DNA of 39,164 nucleotides from an uncultured Clostridia bacterium (GCA_947177735.1 CAMWVP010000011.1:1-39164), one strand, 5' to 3'; shown: positions 1 to 8,235, counted from the first letter of the stretch. A program made the numbers and translations. Notes: generated from the letters alone by a model not told the origin.

Positions 1-383
1 TAGCCGAAGTATCCGACCAGTCCGCCCGTGAAGCTGGGGAAGCCGTCAAGCTTCGGCGATGTGAAACCGTCCATCAGCTCTCGGATATACTCGGCGGGGT
101 GAGCGGTCCGGCGCGTTTCGGATTCGCCGGTACGGACGTTTTTCACGGTCAGCTCACCGTTCAGGCAGGATATCTCCAGCTTCGGGTCATAGCCGAGGAA
201 CGTGTAGCGCCCCCATTTCTCCTGATTCTCGACCGATTCGAGAATGTAGCAGTGACGGCTGACGTTCTTGAGAATCCTCAGAACCTCTATCGGCGTTTTG
301 ATATCGGATAAAATTTCCCGCTTTACCGGGATAAGGCTGTATCCGTTCAGCCCCTTTGCCTCCTCGATCGTAGGCGTCAGCAT
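1..383 (-). CDS. trpE: Anthranilate synthase component I (TrpE), N-terminal part, runs off the left edge
   Basis: TrpE converts chorismate, with ammonia or glutamine-derived ammonia from TrpG, to anthranilate, the first step of tryptophan synthesis. Only the first 127 codons are present. The translation starts MLTPTIEEAKGLNGYSLIPV and contains ILESVENQEKWGRYTFLGYD, the N-terminal block of TrpE around the tryptophan feedback-binding site (usually LLES). It ends near SFTGGLVGYFGY, which is also typical. The ATG at 383 has GGAGAG as its ribosome binding site a few bases upstream. The gene lies behind a T-box whose specifier codon is UGG, which supports the assignment independently. Component I of para-aminobenzoate synthase (PabB) is the main alternative but would not be expected behind a tryptophan T-box. 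The catalytic domain is outside the window. Confidence 0.93.
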   Translation of the reverse strand, partial: MLTPTIEEAKGLNGYSLIPVKREILSDIKTPIEVLRILKNVSRHCYILESVENQEKWGRYTFLGYDPKLEISCLNGELTVKNVRTGESETRRTAHPAEYIRELMDGFTSPKLDGFPSFTGGLVGYFG

Positions 384-410
384 AATTATCTCTCCTTTCG
401 TCTGTAAACG

Positions 411-457
411 CAAAAAATCCGCCCTTAAAGACAGTACAATTCTGTCATAAGGACGGA
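411..457 (-). terminator. Rho-independent terminator of the trp T-box
   Basis: On the minus strand CCGTCCTTA pairs with TTAAGGGCGG around a loop that itself contains GACAG/CTGTC, followed by ATTTTTT. It sits directly after the T-box antiterminator sequence, as the alternative structure of the switch. Confidence 0.9.
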
Positions 458-705
458 GAAAAAATCACCGCGTTGCCACCTTACTTCGCGGAAAACCGCG
501 CACTCTGCGGATACAAACATATCCTTGCAATTAACGCTTGCTCAACGTTGCGGGATACGCAACGACCGTCCGATCGACAGCCGCCTTCGCCGCACCCTCG
601 GCGGTCCATTTAATGCTCTGCGTTCTGCGGTACTCTCAGCGCCGACCGCTCTCTGTGAGTGCACAAACATTTTTATCTCCGCTTCATAGGTTTGAAAGGG
701 CATAT
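411..705 (-). promoter_or_regulatory. T-box riboswitch, tryptophan-specific (UGG specifier), controlling trpE
   Basis: Read on the minus strand, this leader has the parts of a T-box in order. A stem I carries an AGAGAGC segment and a GCUGAGAG apical segment. The specifier loop reads AAAUGGACC, with UGG (Trp) at 608-606. The antiterminator T-box sequence AAGGTGGCAACGCGG lies at about 482-468, and an intrinsic terminator follows at 457-411. In this family, uncharged tRNA pairs with the specifier and the T-box bulge, which stabilises the antiterminator and lets transcription enter the gene. Here low tryptophanyl-tRNA charging should switch trpE on. The 5' limit is approximate. Confidence 0.93.
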
Positions 706-722
706 TTAATTGTTCGTCTTAT

Positions 723-751
723 ATTTTACCACAGTCCGCGTGATTTGTCAA
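723..751 (-). promoter_or_regulatory. Sigma-A promoter of the trp leader
   Basis: The minus strand has TTGACA at 751-746, a 17-base spacer and TAAAAT at 728-723. This places the transcription start just before the T-box stem I. The fit to the vegetative consensus is nearly perfect. Confidence 0.9.
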
Positions 752-831
752 GAGGTCGGACGAAAAAAATTAAAAAAAGTCGGCGGGTTGATTGGCGGGC
801 GTTAAGGGCGGTGTGAGCGCGAGGCGGGCGG

Positions 832-870
832 TCATCCTCGTATCCGAGGGCTTCTCGACGGTCTGAATGC
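832..870. repeat. Dispersed repeat, copy A (CGAGGGCTTCTCGAC type)
   Basis: The unit contains CCTCGTATCCGAGG, which can fold on itself (CCTCG/CGAGG), then GCTTCTCGACGGTCTGAATG. Copy B begins 74 bases further on, and a third copy plus an inverted one lie near 37.5 kb. Nothing suggests that it is translated. Confidence 0.75.
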
Positions 871-905
871 AGACTTTTCTGCAAGCTTTGAACGCAGGGA
901 GGTTA

Positions 906-944
906 TTCGTCCTCGTATCCGAGGGCTTACCGACAGTCTGAATG
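906..944. repeat. Dispersed repeat, copy B
   Basis: This is the same unit as copy A in the same direction, with GCTTACCGACAGTCTGAATG in its second half. The CCTCG/CGAGG mini-hairpin is kept. A short minus-strand reading frame over A and B repeats the same residues only because the DNA repeats, so it is not a gene. Confidence 0.75.
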
Positions 945-1215
945 TTGATTTTTTCCGGAAGATGTTATGCTTTAAAGTATCTTTTTGTAAGTAATGAGAA
1001 ATCTTACCGTACAAACTATATACGGTAGTGTGATGAAAAGCGTTACAGAGGCGGTTGTAGAAAATGTAGAAAAATAGTCGAAAAATTTGTTAAAAGTGCA
1101 CATACGTTCCCGAGAAGCCCCTTAAAATGGTGTTTTGGGGTGTAAAAGACTCGGTCAAACTTATGATAAAGTGCCATTAAATTCCAATAGTGAAAAGGAA
1201 AAACCAAAAAAAAGG
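945..1215. other. Non-coding stretch upstream of the flagellar operon
   Basis: I see no gene here. It contains an inverted repeat TACCGTA/TACGGTA at about 1005-1028. A second one lies at about 1116-1138, with CCCC and AAAA pairing to TTTTGGGG, inside an outer CGAG/CTCG pair. Neither has a U-run, so they look like operator or RNA structures rather than terminators. I looked for the GCACAGGGCAAACC and GACGCAAAGC elements of a cyclic-di-GMP-I riboswitch, which often precedes motility operons, and did not find them. Confidence 0.5.
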
Positions 1216-1244
1216 TTGAAATTTTTTTTTGGATGTTGTATAAT
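1216..1244 (+). promoter_or_regulatory. Sigma-A promoter of the flagellar operon
   Basis: TTGAAA (1216-1221), a 17-base spacer containing a run of nine T, and TATAAT (1239-1244). It gives a leader of about 80 bases before flgB. This is the only convincing promoter directly in front of the cluster and has the vegetative, not the sigma-28, form, as expected for an early flagellar operon. Confidence 0.85.
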
Positions 1245-1332
1245 AGAGTATGGAGAACTACGGACTAAGGGAGCAGTATGCTTTAAAATAAGAGCTTCCT
1301 ATTTATACTAGAGCATCGGAGAGGTAGATACT

Positions 1333-1698
1333 ATGGCACTTTTTGATACGACGGCTTTCAGGATACTCGAGCAGGGCGCCGCGGTTATGTGGCAGAAACA
1401 GCAGGTCATCCAGCAGAATATCGTGAACCAGGATACGCCGAACTATAACTGCAAATACCTCGATTTCGGAGGCATACTCAAGGAAAAGCTCCGCGCCAAC
1501 GGTTCGATAAAGAAGGAGCTCAATCTCGTGACGCAGCTGCGTATCGACAAGCTGACGAGCGACCAGGGCGACCGCAACAACGTTGACAACGATGTCGAGC
1601 AGGCTGAGATGCTCAGGACACAGTATCAGCTCGAGGCGATCATAAATCAGATGAACGGCAACTTTACGCGTATCAGAAGCGCGATCGTTACCAAGTAA
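1333..1698 (+). CDS. flgB: Flagellar basal-body rod protein FlgB
   Basis: FlgB is a proximal rod subunit that joins the MS ring/export gate to the rod. It is exported through the flagellar type III system. The 121-residue protein matches the family size. It has the N-terminal rod motif around residues 27-45 (QQNIVNQDTPNYNCKYLDF, the N-x-A/V-N-x-x-T-P-x-Y signature). Its C-terminal coiled-coil helix is MLRTQYQLEAIINQMNGNFTRI. The ATG follows GGAGAGG. It is the first gene of the operon and flgC starts 20 bases after it, the classical flgBC-fliE order. Confidence 0.95.
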   Translation: MALFDTTAFRILEQGAAVMWQKQQVIQQNIVNQDTPNYNCKYLDFGGILKEKLRANGSIKKELNLVTQLRIDKLTSDQGDRNNVDNDVEQAEMLRTQYQLEAIINQMNGNFTRIRSAIVTK

Positions 1699-1718
1699 CG
1701 TAGGAACGGAGGCAGAAA

Positions 1719-2177
1719 ATGGCTTTTTTGAGTTCGCTTAATATTCCGCTGTCGGGCATCACCGCACAGCGCTTCAGACTGGATATCATATCGCAGAACG
1801 TCGATAACGCGCATAATTTCTACACTACCGCCGAGGAGGCATACAAGCGCCAGATGGTGGTGTTCGAGGAGGATAAGACCTTCAAGCGCATACTGAGACA
1901 CCATATGGGCGAGGGCGAAGCTTATATGTTCAAGTATAAGCAGCTCAAGGGCGTAATGGCGGCAAGGGTCGTTGACGATCCCACTCCTCCCGAGCCCGTG
2001 TACAGCCCGAACAATCCTCTCGCCGACGAGTTCGGCTACGTTTACGAGGCGAACGTTGACGTTCAGATTGAGGAGATGGACGCTATGGAGGCGCAGAGAT
2101 CGCTCGACGCGAACGTAGCGATGTATCAGGCGATGCAGTCGATGATACAGGCGTCGCTCAGCCTCGGCAAGGGTTGA
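1719..2177 (+). CDS. flgC: Flagellar basal-body rod protein FlgC
   Basis: FlgC is a second proximal rod subunit. The 152-residue protein begins with the rod signature (FRLDIISQNVDNAHNFYTT, residues 18-36), slightly divergent from the usual N-x-A-N-x-x-T. It has the FlgC hallmark PNNPLADEFGYVYEANVDV in the middle and the C-terminal helix with DAMEAQRSLDANVAMYQAMQ. The ATG follows GGAGG. Its position between flgB and fliE agrees with the call. Confidence 0.95.
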   Translation: MAFLSSLNIPLSGITAQRFRLDIISQNVDNAHNFYTTAEEAYKRQMVVFEEDKTFKRILRHHMGEGEAYMFKYKQLKGVMAARVVDDPTPPEPVYSPNNPLADEFGYVYEANVDVQIEEMDAMEAQRSLDANVAMYQAMQSMIQASLSLGKG

Positions 2178-2226
2178 TGATCAAACGCCGGCATATACTT
2201 AATTATATTTGAAAGGATACATAGTT

Positions 2227-2574
2227 ATGGCTTCTTATTATATCCCGCTGCAGTCGGCGGATACGCTTGACAGACTTGACAGGCTCGACAGAATGAACCG
2301 TATGTCGAGAATGAGGGCGATGGATCAGGATTACGTCGAGGTCGATGTTGAGCACGCTTCGTTCCTTGATATTTTTAAGGGTCTTGTCAATAATGTTATC
2401 GAGACCAACGAGCAGGTAGACCGCGACGCGATCGACCTTCTGCTCGGCAATATCGACGACCTCGCAACCGTACAGAACAACATCGAAAAGGCAAATACCG
2501 CCGTTGATGTTCTCGTAACGGTAAAGAATGAGGTTCTCAGCGCATATAACTCTATTATAAATATGCAAATTTAA
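2227..2574 (+). CDS. fliE: Flagellar hook-basal body complex protein FliE
   Basis: FliE links the MS ring to the rod and is needed to open export of rod proteins. The C-terminal half is recognisable: SFLDIFKGLVNNVIETNEQVD, then LATVQNNIEKANTAVDVLV and a final VKNEVLSAYNSIINMQI helix. The ATG at 2227 follows GAAAGGA; a TTG further upstream in frame is less likely because it lies within that binding site. The protein is 115 residues, normal for the family. The N-terminus is unusual: a low-complexity Asp/Arg/Met run (DRLDRLDRMNRMSRMRAMDQ). Confidence 0.9.
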   Translation: MASYYIPLQSADTLDRLDRLDRMNRMSRMRAMDQDYVEVDVEHASFLDIFKGLVNNVIETNEQVDRDAIDLLLGNIDDLATVQNNIEKANTAVDVLVTVKNEVLSAYNSIINMQI

Positions 2575-2611
2575 ATAGCGCGGCAGACGTTATTTCGGAG
2601 GCATTTTTCTA

Positions 2612-4276
2612 ATGAATGAAAGAGTAAAAAAGGTCACTACGTTTGTAAAAGAGAAGTGGACGGGCTTCACTACGCCGATCAAGGTCGTTATTTGCGCTAT
2701 TCCCGTAGTGCTGATCGCGATCATTATCATACTTGTGATGCTGCTGAACCACAAGAACGAGACAGTACTGTTCACCGGTGTTAATACCACGGAACAGAGC
2801 GAGATAAGCAAGGCTATCACCGATCTTGGGGTCACCGACGTCCGTATCAAGTCAAACGGCGATATCATCGTACCTGAGGATCAGGCGGACTATCTGCGTA
2901 TGCAGCTTGCCATCAAGGGTATCCCCACGGATGCGTCGAACTATGATATCTGGAACAACGGGGTCAATCTCTGGTCGACCGATAAGGATAAGCAGGAGGT
3001 CGCTCGGCAGCAGCGCGAGGCGCTCATTGCAGCGGCACTCACCAATCTTGACGCGGTAAAGAGAGCGACGGTCCGCTTGGCGAATCCGACGACGAAGGAT
3101 TACGTTATAACCCAGAAGGAAGAGGTTCCGTCCTGTTCCGTGCAGCTTGAGCTTGTTGACGGCTACGAGCTGAAGAACTCGGAGGTGCGCGCGATATTCA
3201 ACCTCGTCACCACAAGCGTTTACGGGCTTGAGAGAGAGAATGTCTCCGTCACCGATACTATCGGACGTCCTTACGAGTGGATATCTCCCGAGGAGGAGCT
3301 CGATCTCCAGAAGGATCCGTCGGGCGTTACCGTCGCAAGAAGACGTATGCTGTTCGAGCGCGATATGCAGCTTGCCATCAAGCAGGATATCGACGATATG
3401 ATGACGTCTATCTTCGGAAAGGACGGCTATGCGCTTAACGTTTCCGCGCTGCTGAACTATGACGACGTTGATATTACCAAAACCGAATATATTCCGGTTG
3501 ACGAGAACAATACGGGCGTGCTTGATCACGTTGACCATGTGCAGGAGTACATAGGTCAGGATAACCCTGACGGGATCGTCGGTGTTACTACGAACGCGAA
3601 TCAGTCGCCTAACTATCCCACTCTCGACGATCTGGACGACGGCGAAAGCTATTATTACAATAAGGATGAGCGTCAGTACGACGTTTCCAATATCGTCACC
3701 AAGATAAAGGGCGACGGCTATAAGATCGACAATCTCTCCGTGGGCGTTGCGATCGACAGAACGGATATGAGCCAGACGGAGCGCGACGCGCTGGCGGCTA
3801 TGATCGCAGGCGCGACGGGCGCGGAGGTCGATAACGTGTACGTGTACAACACCGCGTTTGCGATCTCGCCGGATGTCGGCGGCACGTCATGGGGCAAGGG
3901 CGACACGGGCGTTTGGACGACACCGCTCGATACCTACCGCAATATCCTGTTGTTCGTTGTTATTGCTCTCGGTATCATACTTATCGCGCTGCTCATCTTG
4001 TCGCTCTTCATGAGCAGAAGCCGCAAGAAGAAGATCAGACGCAGACAGGAGCAGGCTCTCGCAGCGGCTCAGGCTGCCGCGGCTGCCGACGTATACAGCG
4101 GAGGTGCGGAACGCGAAATGCCTCAGGAATATGATTTCAACATAGCAAGCCTTACCGAGGAGGCAGGCAAGGAGTCCCGCGAGACGATCCTCAAGCGCGA
4201 GATCGCGGAATTCGCGAAGTCCAGCCCCGAGATCGTGGCTTCCATCATAAAGAATATGCTGCGCGAGGAAGGCTAA
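2612..4276 (+). CDS. fliF: Flagellar MS-ring protein FliF
   Basis: FliF forms the MS ring in the membrane, the platform for the rod, export gate and C ring. The 554-residue protein has a transmembrane helix at about residues 23-45 (VVICAIPVVLIAIIIILVML). Ring-building domains follow, including VFTGVNTTEQSEI and ARQQREALIAAALTNLDAVK regions typical of FliF/YscJ. A second transmembrane helix lies near residues 440-465 (NILLFVVIALGIILIALLIL). The cytoplasmic C-terminus (LKREIAEFAKSSPEIVASII) is the FliG-binding tail. The ATG follows a GGAGG. The periplasmic-side region between the ring-building domains and the second helix is acidic and Asp/Asn-rich. Confidence 0.96.
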   Translation: MNERVKKVTTFVKEKWTGFTTPIKVVICAIPVVLIAIIIILVMLLNHKNETVLFTGVNTTEQSEISKAITDLGVTDVRIKSNGDIIVPEDQADYLRMQLAIKGIPTDASNYDIWNNGVNLWSTDKDKQEVARQQREALIAAALTNLDAVKRATVRLANPTTKDYVITQKEEVPSCSVQLELVDGYELKNSEVRAIFNLVTTSVYGLERENVSVTDTIGRPYEWISPEEELDLQKDPSGVTVARRRMLFERDMQLAIKQDIDDMMTSIFGKDGYALNVSALLNYDDVDITKTEYIPVDENNTGVLDHVDHVQEYIGQDNPDGIVGVTTNANQSPNYPTLDDLDDGESYYYNKDERQYDVSNIVTKIKGDGYKIDNLSVGVAIDRTDMSQTERDALAAMIAGATGAEVDNVYVYNTAFAISPDVGGTSWGKGDTGVWTTPLDTYRNILLFVVIALGIILIALLILSLFMSRSRKKKIRRRQEQALAAAQAAAAADVYSGGAEREMPQEYDFNIASLTEEAGKESRETILKREIAEFAKSSPEIVASIIKNMLREEG

Positions 4277-4362
4277 GCGCCGCGTTTCGGTCAAATAAAT
4301 TTTCGGCTGCCGTTGAAATGCCGCGGCGGACGTGACGGTGTGAACCGTTGGGAGGTAATTTA

Positions 4363-5388
4363 ATGGCAGGGAATGATACCAAAGCGAGCGGATCGCTCAC
4401 CGCGGCGCAGAAGACTGCGCTGGTTCTTGCCTCAATGGGCGCGGAGAACGCTTCCGCAATATATAAGCATCTTTCGGATGACGACGTCGAGGCGATATCC
4501 GTCGAGCTCGCGCGTATGGAGTACCACCCGATAGAGGTAGTCGAGGAGACCCTCAACGAGTTCTACGAGCTGTGTCTGACGCAGAAGGTAGTCGCCGAGG
4601 GCGGTCTGGATTACGCGAGGAGCGTACTCGAAAAGGCGTTCGGAGCGGACGCGGCAACCGCGCTGCTCAACCGTATCACAAAGCAGCTTGAGACAAAGTC
4701 GTTCGACTTTGTCAGAAAGGCAGACTATAAGAACCTGCTGGCGATCGTGCAGAACGAGCACCCGCAGACGATAGCGCTTATCCTCTCCTATGCGAGAACG
4801 GATCAGGCTTCGGCGATACTCTCGGAGCTGCCCAAGGAGAAGCGCGTTGAGGTAGTTGAGCGTATAGCGAATATGGATAGGGCTTCACCGGAGGTCGTAA
4901 AGGCTATCGAGGGCTCGCTCGAAAAGAAGTTCGCGACGCTCGCAAGCACCGATTCCATGGAGGTCGGCGGTATCAACTATGTTGCGGAGATTATGAACAA
5001 CGTAGACCGCGCGACCGAGAAATATATCTTCGACGAGTTGTCCGCCCGCGATCAGAAGCTGGCAGACCTCATCAAGCAGAAGATGTTCGTATTCGAGGAC
5101 ATCGTCAAGCTGGATTCCAAGGATATCCAGGAGTTCGTCAAGCAGGTCGATGCCAAGGATCTGGCGGTCGCTATCAAGGGCTCTACGCAGGAGGTCGCCG
5201 AGTGTATCTTCGCGAACATCTCCTCCCGTGCGAGAGAGAACCTGCAGGCGGATATCGAGTACCTGCATAACGTGCGTATGCGTGACGTTGACGAGGCGCA
5301 GCAGCGTATCGTCGGCATCATAAGACGTCTCGAGCAGGAAGGCACGATCACTATTTCCCGCGGCGGCAGTGACGAGATCATTGCTTAA
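4363..5388 (+). CDS. fliG: Flagellar motor switch protein FliG
   Basis: FliG is the C-ring component that touches the stator and produces torque. The 341-residue protein shows the family landmarks: AAQKTALVLASMGAENASAI near the start, the middle-domain EHPQ motif (NEHPQTIALILSYA, about residues 125-140), and the torque helix region with MFVFEDIVKLDSKDIQEFV. I place the start at the ATG at 4363, preceded by GGGAGGT; an in-frame TTG 15 bases upstream overlaps that site. The charged residues of the C-terminal domain are present. fliF ends 86 bases upstream. Confidence 0.96.
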   Translation: MAGNDTKASGSLTAAQKTALVLASMGAENASAIYKHLSDDDVEAISVELARMEYHPIEVVEETLNEFYELCLTQKVVAEGGLDYARSVLEKAFGADAATALLNRITKQLETKSFDFVRKADYKNLLAIVQNEHPQTIALILSYARTDQASAILSELPKEKRVEVVERIANMDRASPEVVKAIEGSLEKKFATLASTDSMEVGGINYVAEIMNNVDRATEKYIFDELSARDQKLADLIKQKMFVFEDIVKLDSKDIQEFVKQVDAKDLAVAIKGSTQEVAECIFANISSRARENLQADIEYLHNVRMRDVDEAQQRIVGIIRRLEQEGTITISRGGSDEIIA

Positions 5389-5420
5389 TCGCAATTTCGC
5401 CGTGATTCGGAGGGATTTTA

Positions 5421-6380
5421 TTGGGCGTATTAAAATACAGCTCCGTTAGGTACGGCGGGAGCGGAGTGGATATCAAAAATACCGTTGATATCCGCAAACC
5501 TCATACGATGCTCGAGGACCTGCAAAGGCAGTCCGAAGAGGAAATGACGACCGGCGCGGTGGCGGAAGAGATCCCCGAGGAGCCCGAGATTTCCATGCGG
5601 GAGCTGCTTGCCGAGCGCGAGTCTAAGCTTATCCTCCGCGAGCGCGGTATTGAGGAGCGCGAGACCGAGCTTGCCGCGCTTAAGACAATGTACATAGAGC
5701 AGGGCAAAGAGGTCATTCTCGAGGCGAAGCGCCGTGCCGAGGGCATAATCGGAGACGCAGAGCAGCAGGCAGCCGAGATCGTGAGCGATGCCGAGCAGAA
5801 CCGCGACGACGTGTTCATAAAGGCTCGCGCGGAGGGCTTCGAGCAAGGCAAGAAGGACGGCGTTGCAGCCTGTATCAGAGCGGGACAGGGAATCCTCGAC
5901 GAGGCTCGGGAGTTCTCCGACAATATCAACGAGCAAAAGGCTGAGCTTTTTGAGCGGTACGAAAAGGAAATTTACGAGACTGTTATGGAGATAGCCAACA
6001 AGGTAACTCTCGGCAGTATGAGCGTAAAGGACGGCACCGCGGCGAAAAAACTCATCAAGAAAGCCGCCAAGGAGTTCCGAAACGCGCAGCTGATCCGCAT
6101 AACGCTGGACGAGAACGGCGCTTCCACGGAGCTCGCGGGCGATTATGAGTTCCTCAAGGAGCTTTGCCCGAGTGCAGAGCACGTCGAGGTCGAGCTGCTG
6201 AGAGACGCGGATCCCGGAACCGTTATAGTGGATAACGGCGAGGAGATAACCGACGCGGGCATTCAGACGCAGCTCAAAATGATCAAGGAGATTGGTGACG
6301 GAAAGTTCCGTACGACCGCTCCGAAAAAACGAAAAAAAGCCGCCGAGCCCGATGATAACAAGGACGAGGGCGGTGAATAA
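5421..6380 (+). CDS. fliH: Flagellar export ATPase regulator FliH
   Basis: FliH is the peripheral stalk and negative regulator of the FliI ATPase and anchors it to the C ring. The 319-residue protein has a variable N-terminus and a long central Ala/Glu coiled coil (about residues 55-170, heptads such as AKRRAEGIIGDAEQQAAEIV). A C-terminal domain typical of FliH/V-ATPase E subunits follows (ETVMEIANKVTLGSMS). It starts at TTG 5421, with GGAGGG in front; the next in-frame ATG is 29 codons later and has no such site. The C-terminal tail is Lys-rich then acidic. It sits between fliG and fliI as expected. Confidence 0.9.
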   Translation: MGVLKYSSVRYGGSGVDIKNTVDIRKPHTMLEDLQRQSEEEMTTGAVAEEIPEEPEISMRELLAERESKLILRERGIEERETELAALKTMYIEQGKEVILEAKRRAEGIIGDAEQQAAEIVSDAEQNRDDVFIKARAEGFEQGKKDGVAACIRAGQGILDEAREFSDNINEQKAELFERYEKEIYETVMEIANKVTLGSMSVKDGTAAKKLIKKAAKEFRNAQLIRITLDENGASTELAGDYEFLKELCPSAEHVEVELLRDADPGTVIVDNGEEITDAGIQTQLKMIKEIGDGKFRTTAPKKRKKAAEPDDNKDEGGE

Positions 6381-6400
6381 AACCCTGCGGAGGATAAGAA

Positions 6401-7717
6401 ATGCTTGATCTTGTTTCGTTCAGAGAGGATATTGAGAACAGCGATCTTTTCCGCTACATGGGTAAAATCGAGAAAATCGTAGGTATGACTATCGAGGCGA
6501 GCGGACCGGCGTGCAATATCGGCGACGTGTGCCGCATATTCTCCAAGGATATGTCATCTTATATAAATGCCGAGGTTGTGGGCTTCAACAAGAGCAATAT
6601 CCTGCTGATGCCGTACACCGAGATAGAGGGCATAGGTCCCGGGAGCATCGTTGACAATACGGGCGACAAGCTCAATGTCAAGGCGGGAGAAGGGCTTATC
6701 GGAAGGATCATCGACGCGATGGGTAATCCGCTGGACGGCGGCGCGGAGATCGATTACACCGAGGAGGTCTCCATTACGGGCGAGCCCGTTAACCCGTTTA
6801 CCAGACCGCCGATCCGCGAGACGATAGAGCTCGGGGTCAAGGCGATAGACGGTATGCTCACGATGGGCAAGGGACAAAGAATGGGCATTTTCGCGGGCTC
6901 CGGCGTCGGAAAATCGACGCTTATGGGCATGATAGCGCGAAAGGTCAAGGCGGACGTAAACGTCATCGCTCTTGTTGGAGAGCGTGGACGTGAGGTTCGC
7001 GAGTTTATCGAGCGCGACCTCGGTCCAGAGGGTATGGCGCGTTCGGTGTTGGTCGTTGCTACGTCCGATCAGCCCGCGATGATGCGAAGCAAGTGCCCGC
7101 TCACCGCGACGGCGATAGCGGAATACTTTATGAAGCAGGGCAAGGATGTGCTGCTTATGATGGACAGCTTGACGCGTTACGCGATGGCGCTGCGCGAGGT
7201 CGGTCTGTCAACGGGCGAGCCGCCGATCGCCAGAGGCTATACGCCTTCAATTTACAGCGCGATGCCGAAGCTGCTCGAGCGCGCGGGGAACTTCCCCGAG
7301 GGCTCTATCACGGGCATTTACACGGTGCTCGTGGAGGGCGACGACACAAACGAGCCGATCGCCGATACCGTCCGCGGTATCATCGACGGACATATAATTC
7401 TGTCGCGTAAGATCGCGGCGCAGAACCATTATCCCGCGATCGACATACTGTCGAGCGTATCCAGACTTATGAGCGAGATCGCAACGCCTATCCACAAGGA
7501 CGCGGCGGGCAGGCTCAGAAATCTGCTTTCGCTTTATAACAGCAACTTCGACCTGATAGCGATCGGCGCGTACAAGCACGGCACAAACCCGCAGCTTGAC
7601 GAGGCGATAAATAAGATAGACGCGATAAACGGCTTTCTTATGCAGTCGGTGGACGACAGCGTCGGGTTTGACGAGACGGTGCGCCGCCTTGTCGAGGCGG
7701 TCAGCGACAGAAAGTAA
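6401..7717 (+). CDS. fliI: Flagellum-specific ATP synthase FliI
   Basis: FliI is the ATPase of the flagellar type III export machine, homologous to the F1 beta subunit. The 438-residue protein has the P-loop AGSGVGKST at residues 165-173. The block VLLMMDSLTRYAMALREVGL supplies the Walker B aspartate, and GYTPSIYSAMPKLLERAGN is the conserved stretch after it. The length equals that of the Bacillus protein. The ATG follows GCGGAGGA, 20 bases after fliH. Confidence 0.97.
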   Translation: MLDLVSFREDIENSDLFRYMGKIEKIVGMTIEASGPACNIGDVCRIFSKDMSSYINAEVVGFNKSNILLMPYTEIEGIGPGSIVDNTGDKLNVKAGEGLIGRIIDAMGNPLDGGAEIDYTEEVSITGEPVNPFTRPPIRETIELGVKAIDGMLTMGKGQRMGIFAGSGVGKSTLMGMIARKVKADVNVIALVGERGREVREFIERDLGPEGMARSVLVVATSDQPAMMRSKCPLTATAIAEYFMKQGKDVLLMMDSLTRYAMALREVGLSTGEPPIARGYTPSIYSAMPKLLERAGNFPEGSITGIYTVLVEGDDTNEPIADTVRGIIDGHIILSRKIAAQNHYPAIDILSSVSRLMSEIATPIHKDAAGRLRNLLSLYNSNFDLIAIGAYKHGTNPQLDEAINKIDAINGFLMQSVDDSVGFDETVRRLVEAVSDRK

Positions 7718-7733
7718 TGAAGGGTGATTTTCG

Positions 7734-8183
7734 TTGAAGAGGTTCCAATTCTCCCTGCAAAAGCTGATGGATTTCCGCGAGCAGGAGCTTGACAGGCAAA
7801 AGAACACGCTGTCGATGCTTCAGGCAGATCTCAAGCGGATCCAGGAAGCTCGGGAGGTGCTTTTGGATAAGGTAGACGAGCAGAGCGAGCAGCTCGAGAG
7901 AGTGTGCAGACTGGGCTCCACCGCGTACGATATCGCGATGAGAAAGCGCTACATAGTCACGCTTCAGCAGGAGATACACCTCAAGGAGCAGCAGGCGCTG
8001 ATGAAGCAGCAGGAGATCGAGGCTCAGCTCGGCGTAGTCGTTGAGGCGACCAAGGACGTAAAGACCCTTGAAAAGCTCGAGGAAAAGCAGCTTGAGGAGT
8101 ATAATCATCAGGCGGGCAAGGAGAACGAGCAGTTCATCGAGGAGTTTGTCAGCGGACAGACCGTCCGCGCGGCAAATCAATAA
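7734..8183 (+). CDS. fliJ: Flagellar export protein FliJ
   Basis: FliJ is the small coiled-coil stalk that sits in the FliI hexamer and couples it to the FlhA export gate. The 149-residue product starts MKRFQFSLQKLMDFREQELD, the usual FliJ N-terminus, and is almost entirely alpha-helical and charged, with heptad repeats throughout. It starts at TTG 7734 behind AAGGGTG. It is assigned from position (directly after fliI), length and the N-terminal signature, since FliJ proteins are poorly conserved. Confidence 0.87.
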   Translation: MKRFQFSLQKLMDFREQELDRQKNTLSMLQADLKRIQEAREVLLDKVDEQSEQLERVCRLGSTAYDIAMRKRYIVTLQQEIHLKEQQALMKQQEIEAQLGVVVEATKDVKTLEKLEEKQLEEYNHQAGKENEQFIEEFVSGQTVRAANQ

Positions 8184-8235
8184 GTTATCACGGCGCAAGC
8201 CTTGATATATAAATTTTTAATTAGGAGGTGAAAGA

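Noticed and set aside
538-816. Plus-strand frame of 92 codons over the T-box region
   Set aside because: It lies opposite the trp T-box and promoter, has no ribosome binding site and resembles no protein.
832-1014. Short minus-strand reading frame with internal repeats (SPRIRG twice)
   Set aside because: The repeats in the protein only mirror the two DNA copies of the dispersed repeat, there is no ribosome binding site, and the frame lies in structured non-coding DNA.
945-1332. Cyclic-di-GMP riboswitch in front of the flagellar operon
   Set aside because: The expected conserved blocks are not present on the plus strand.
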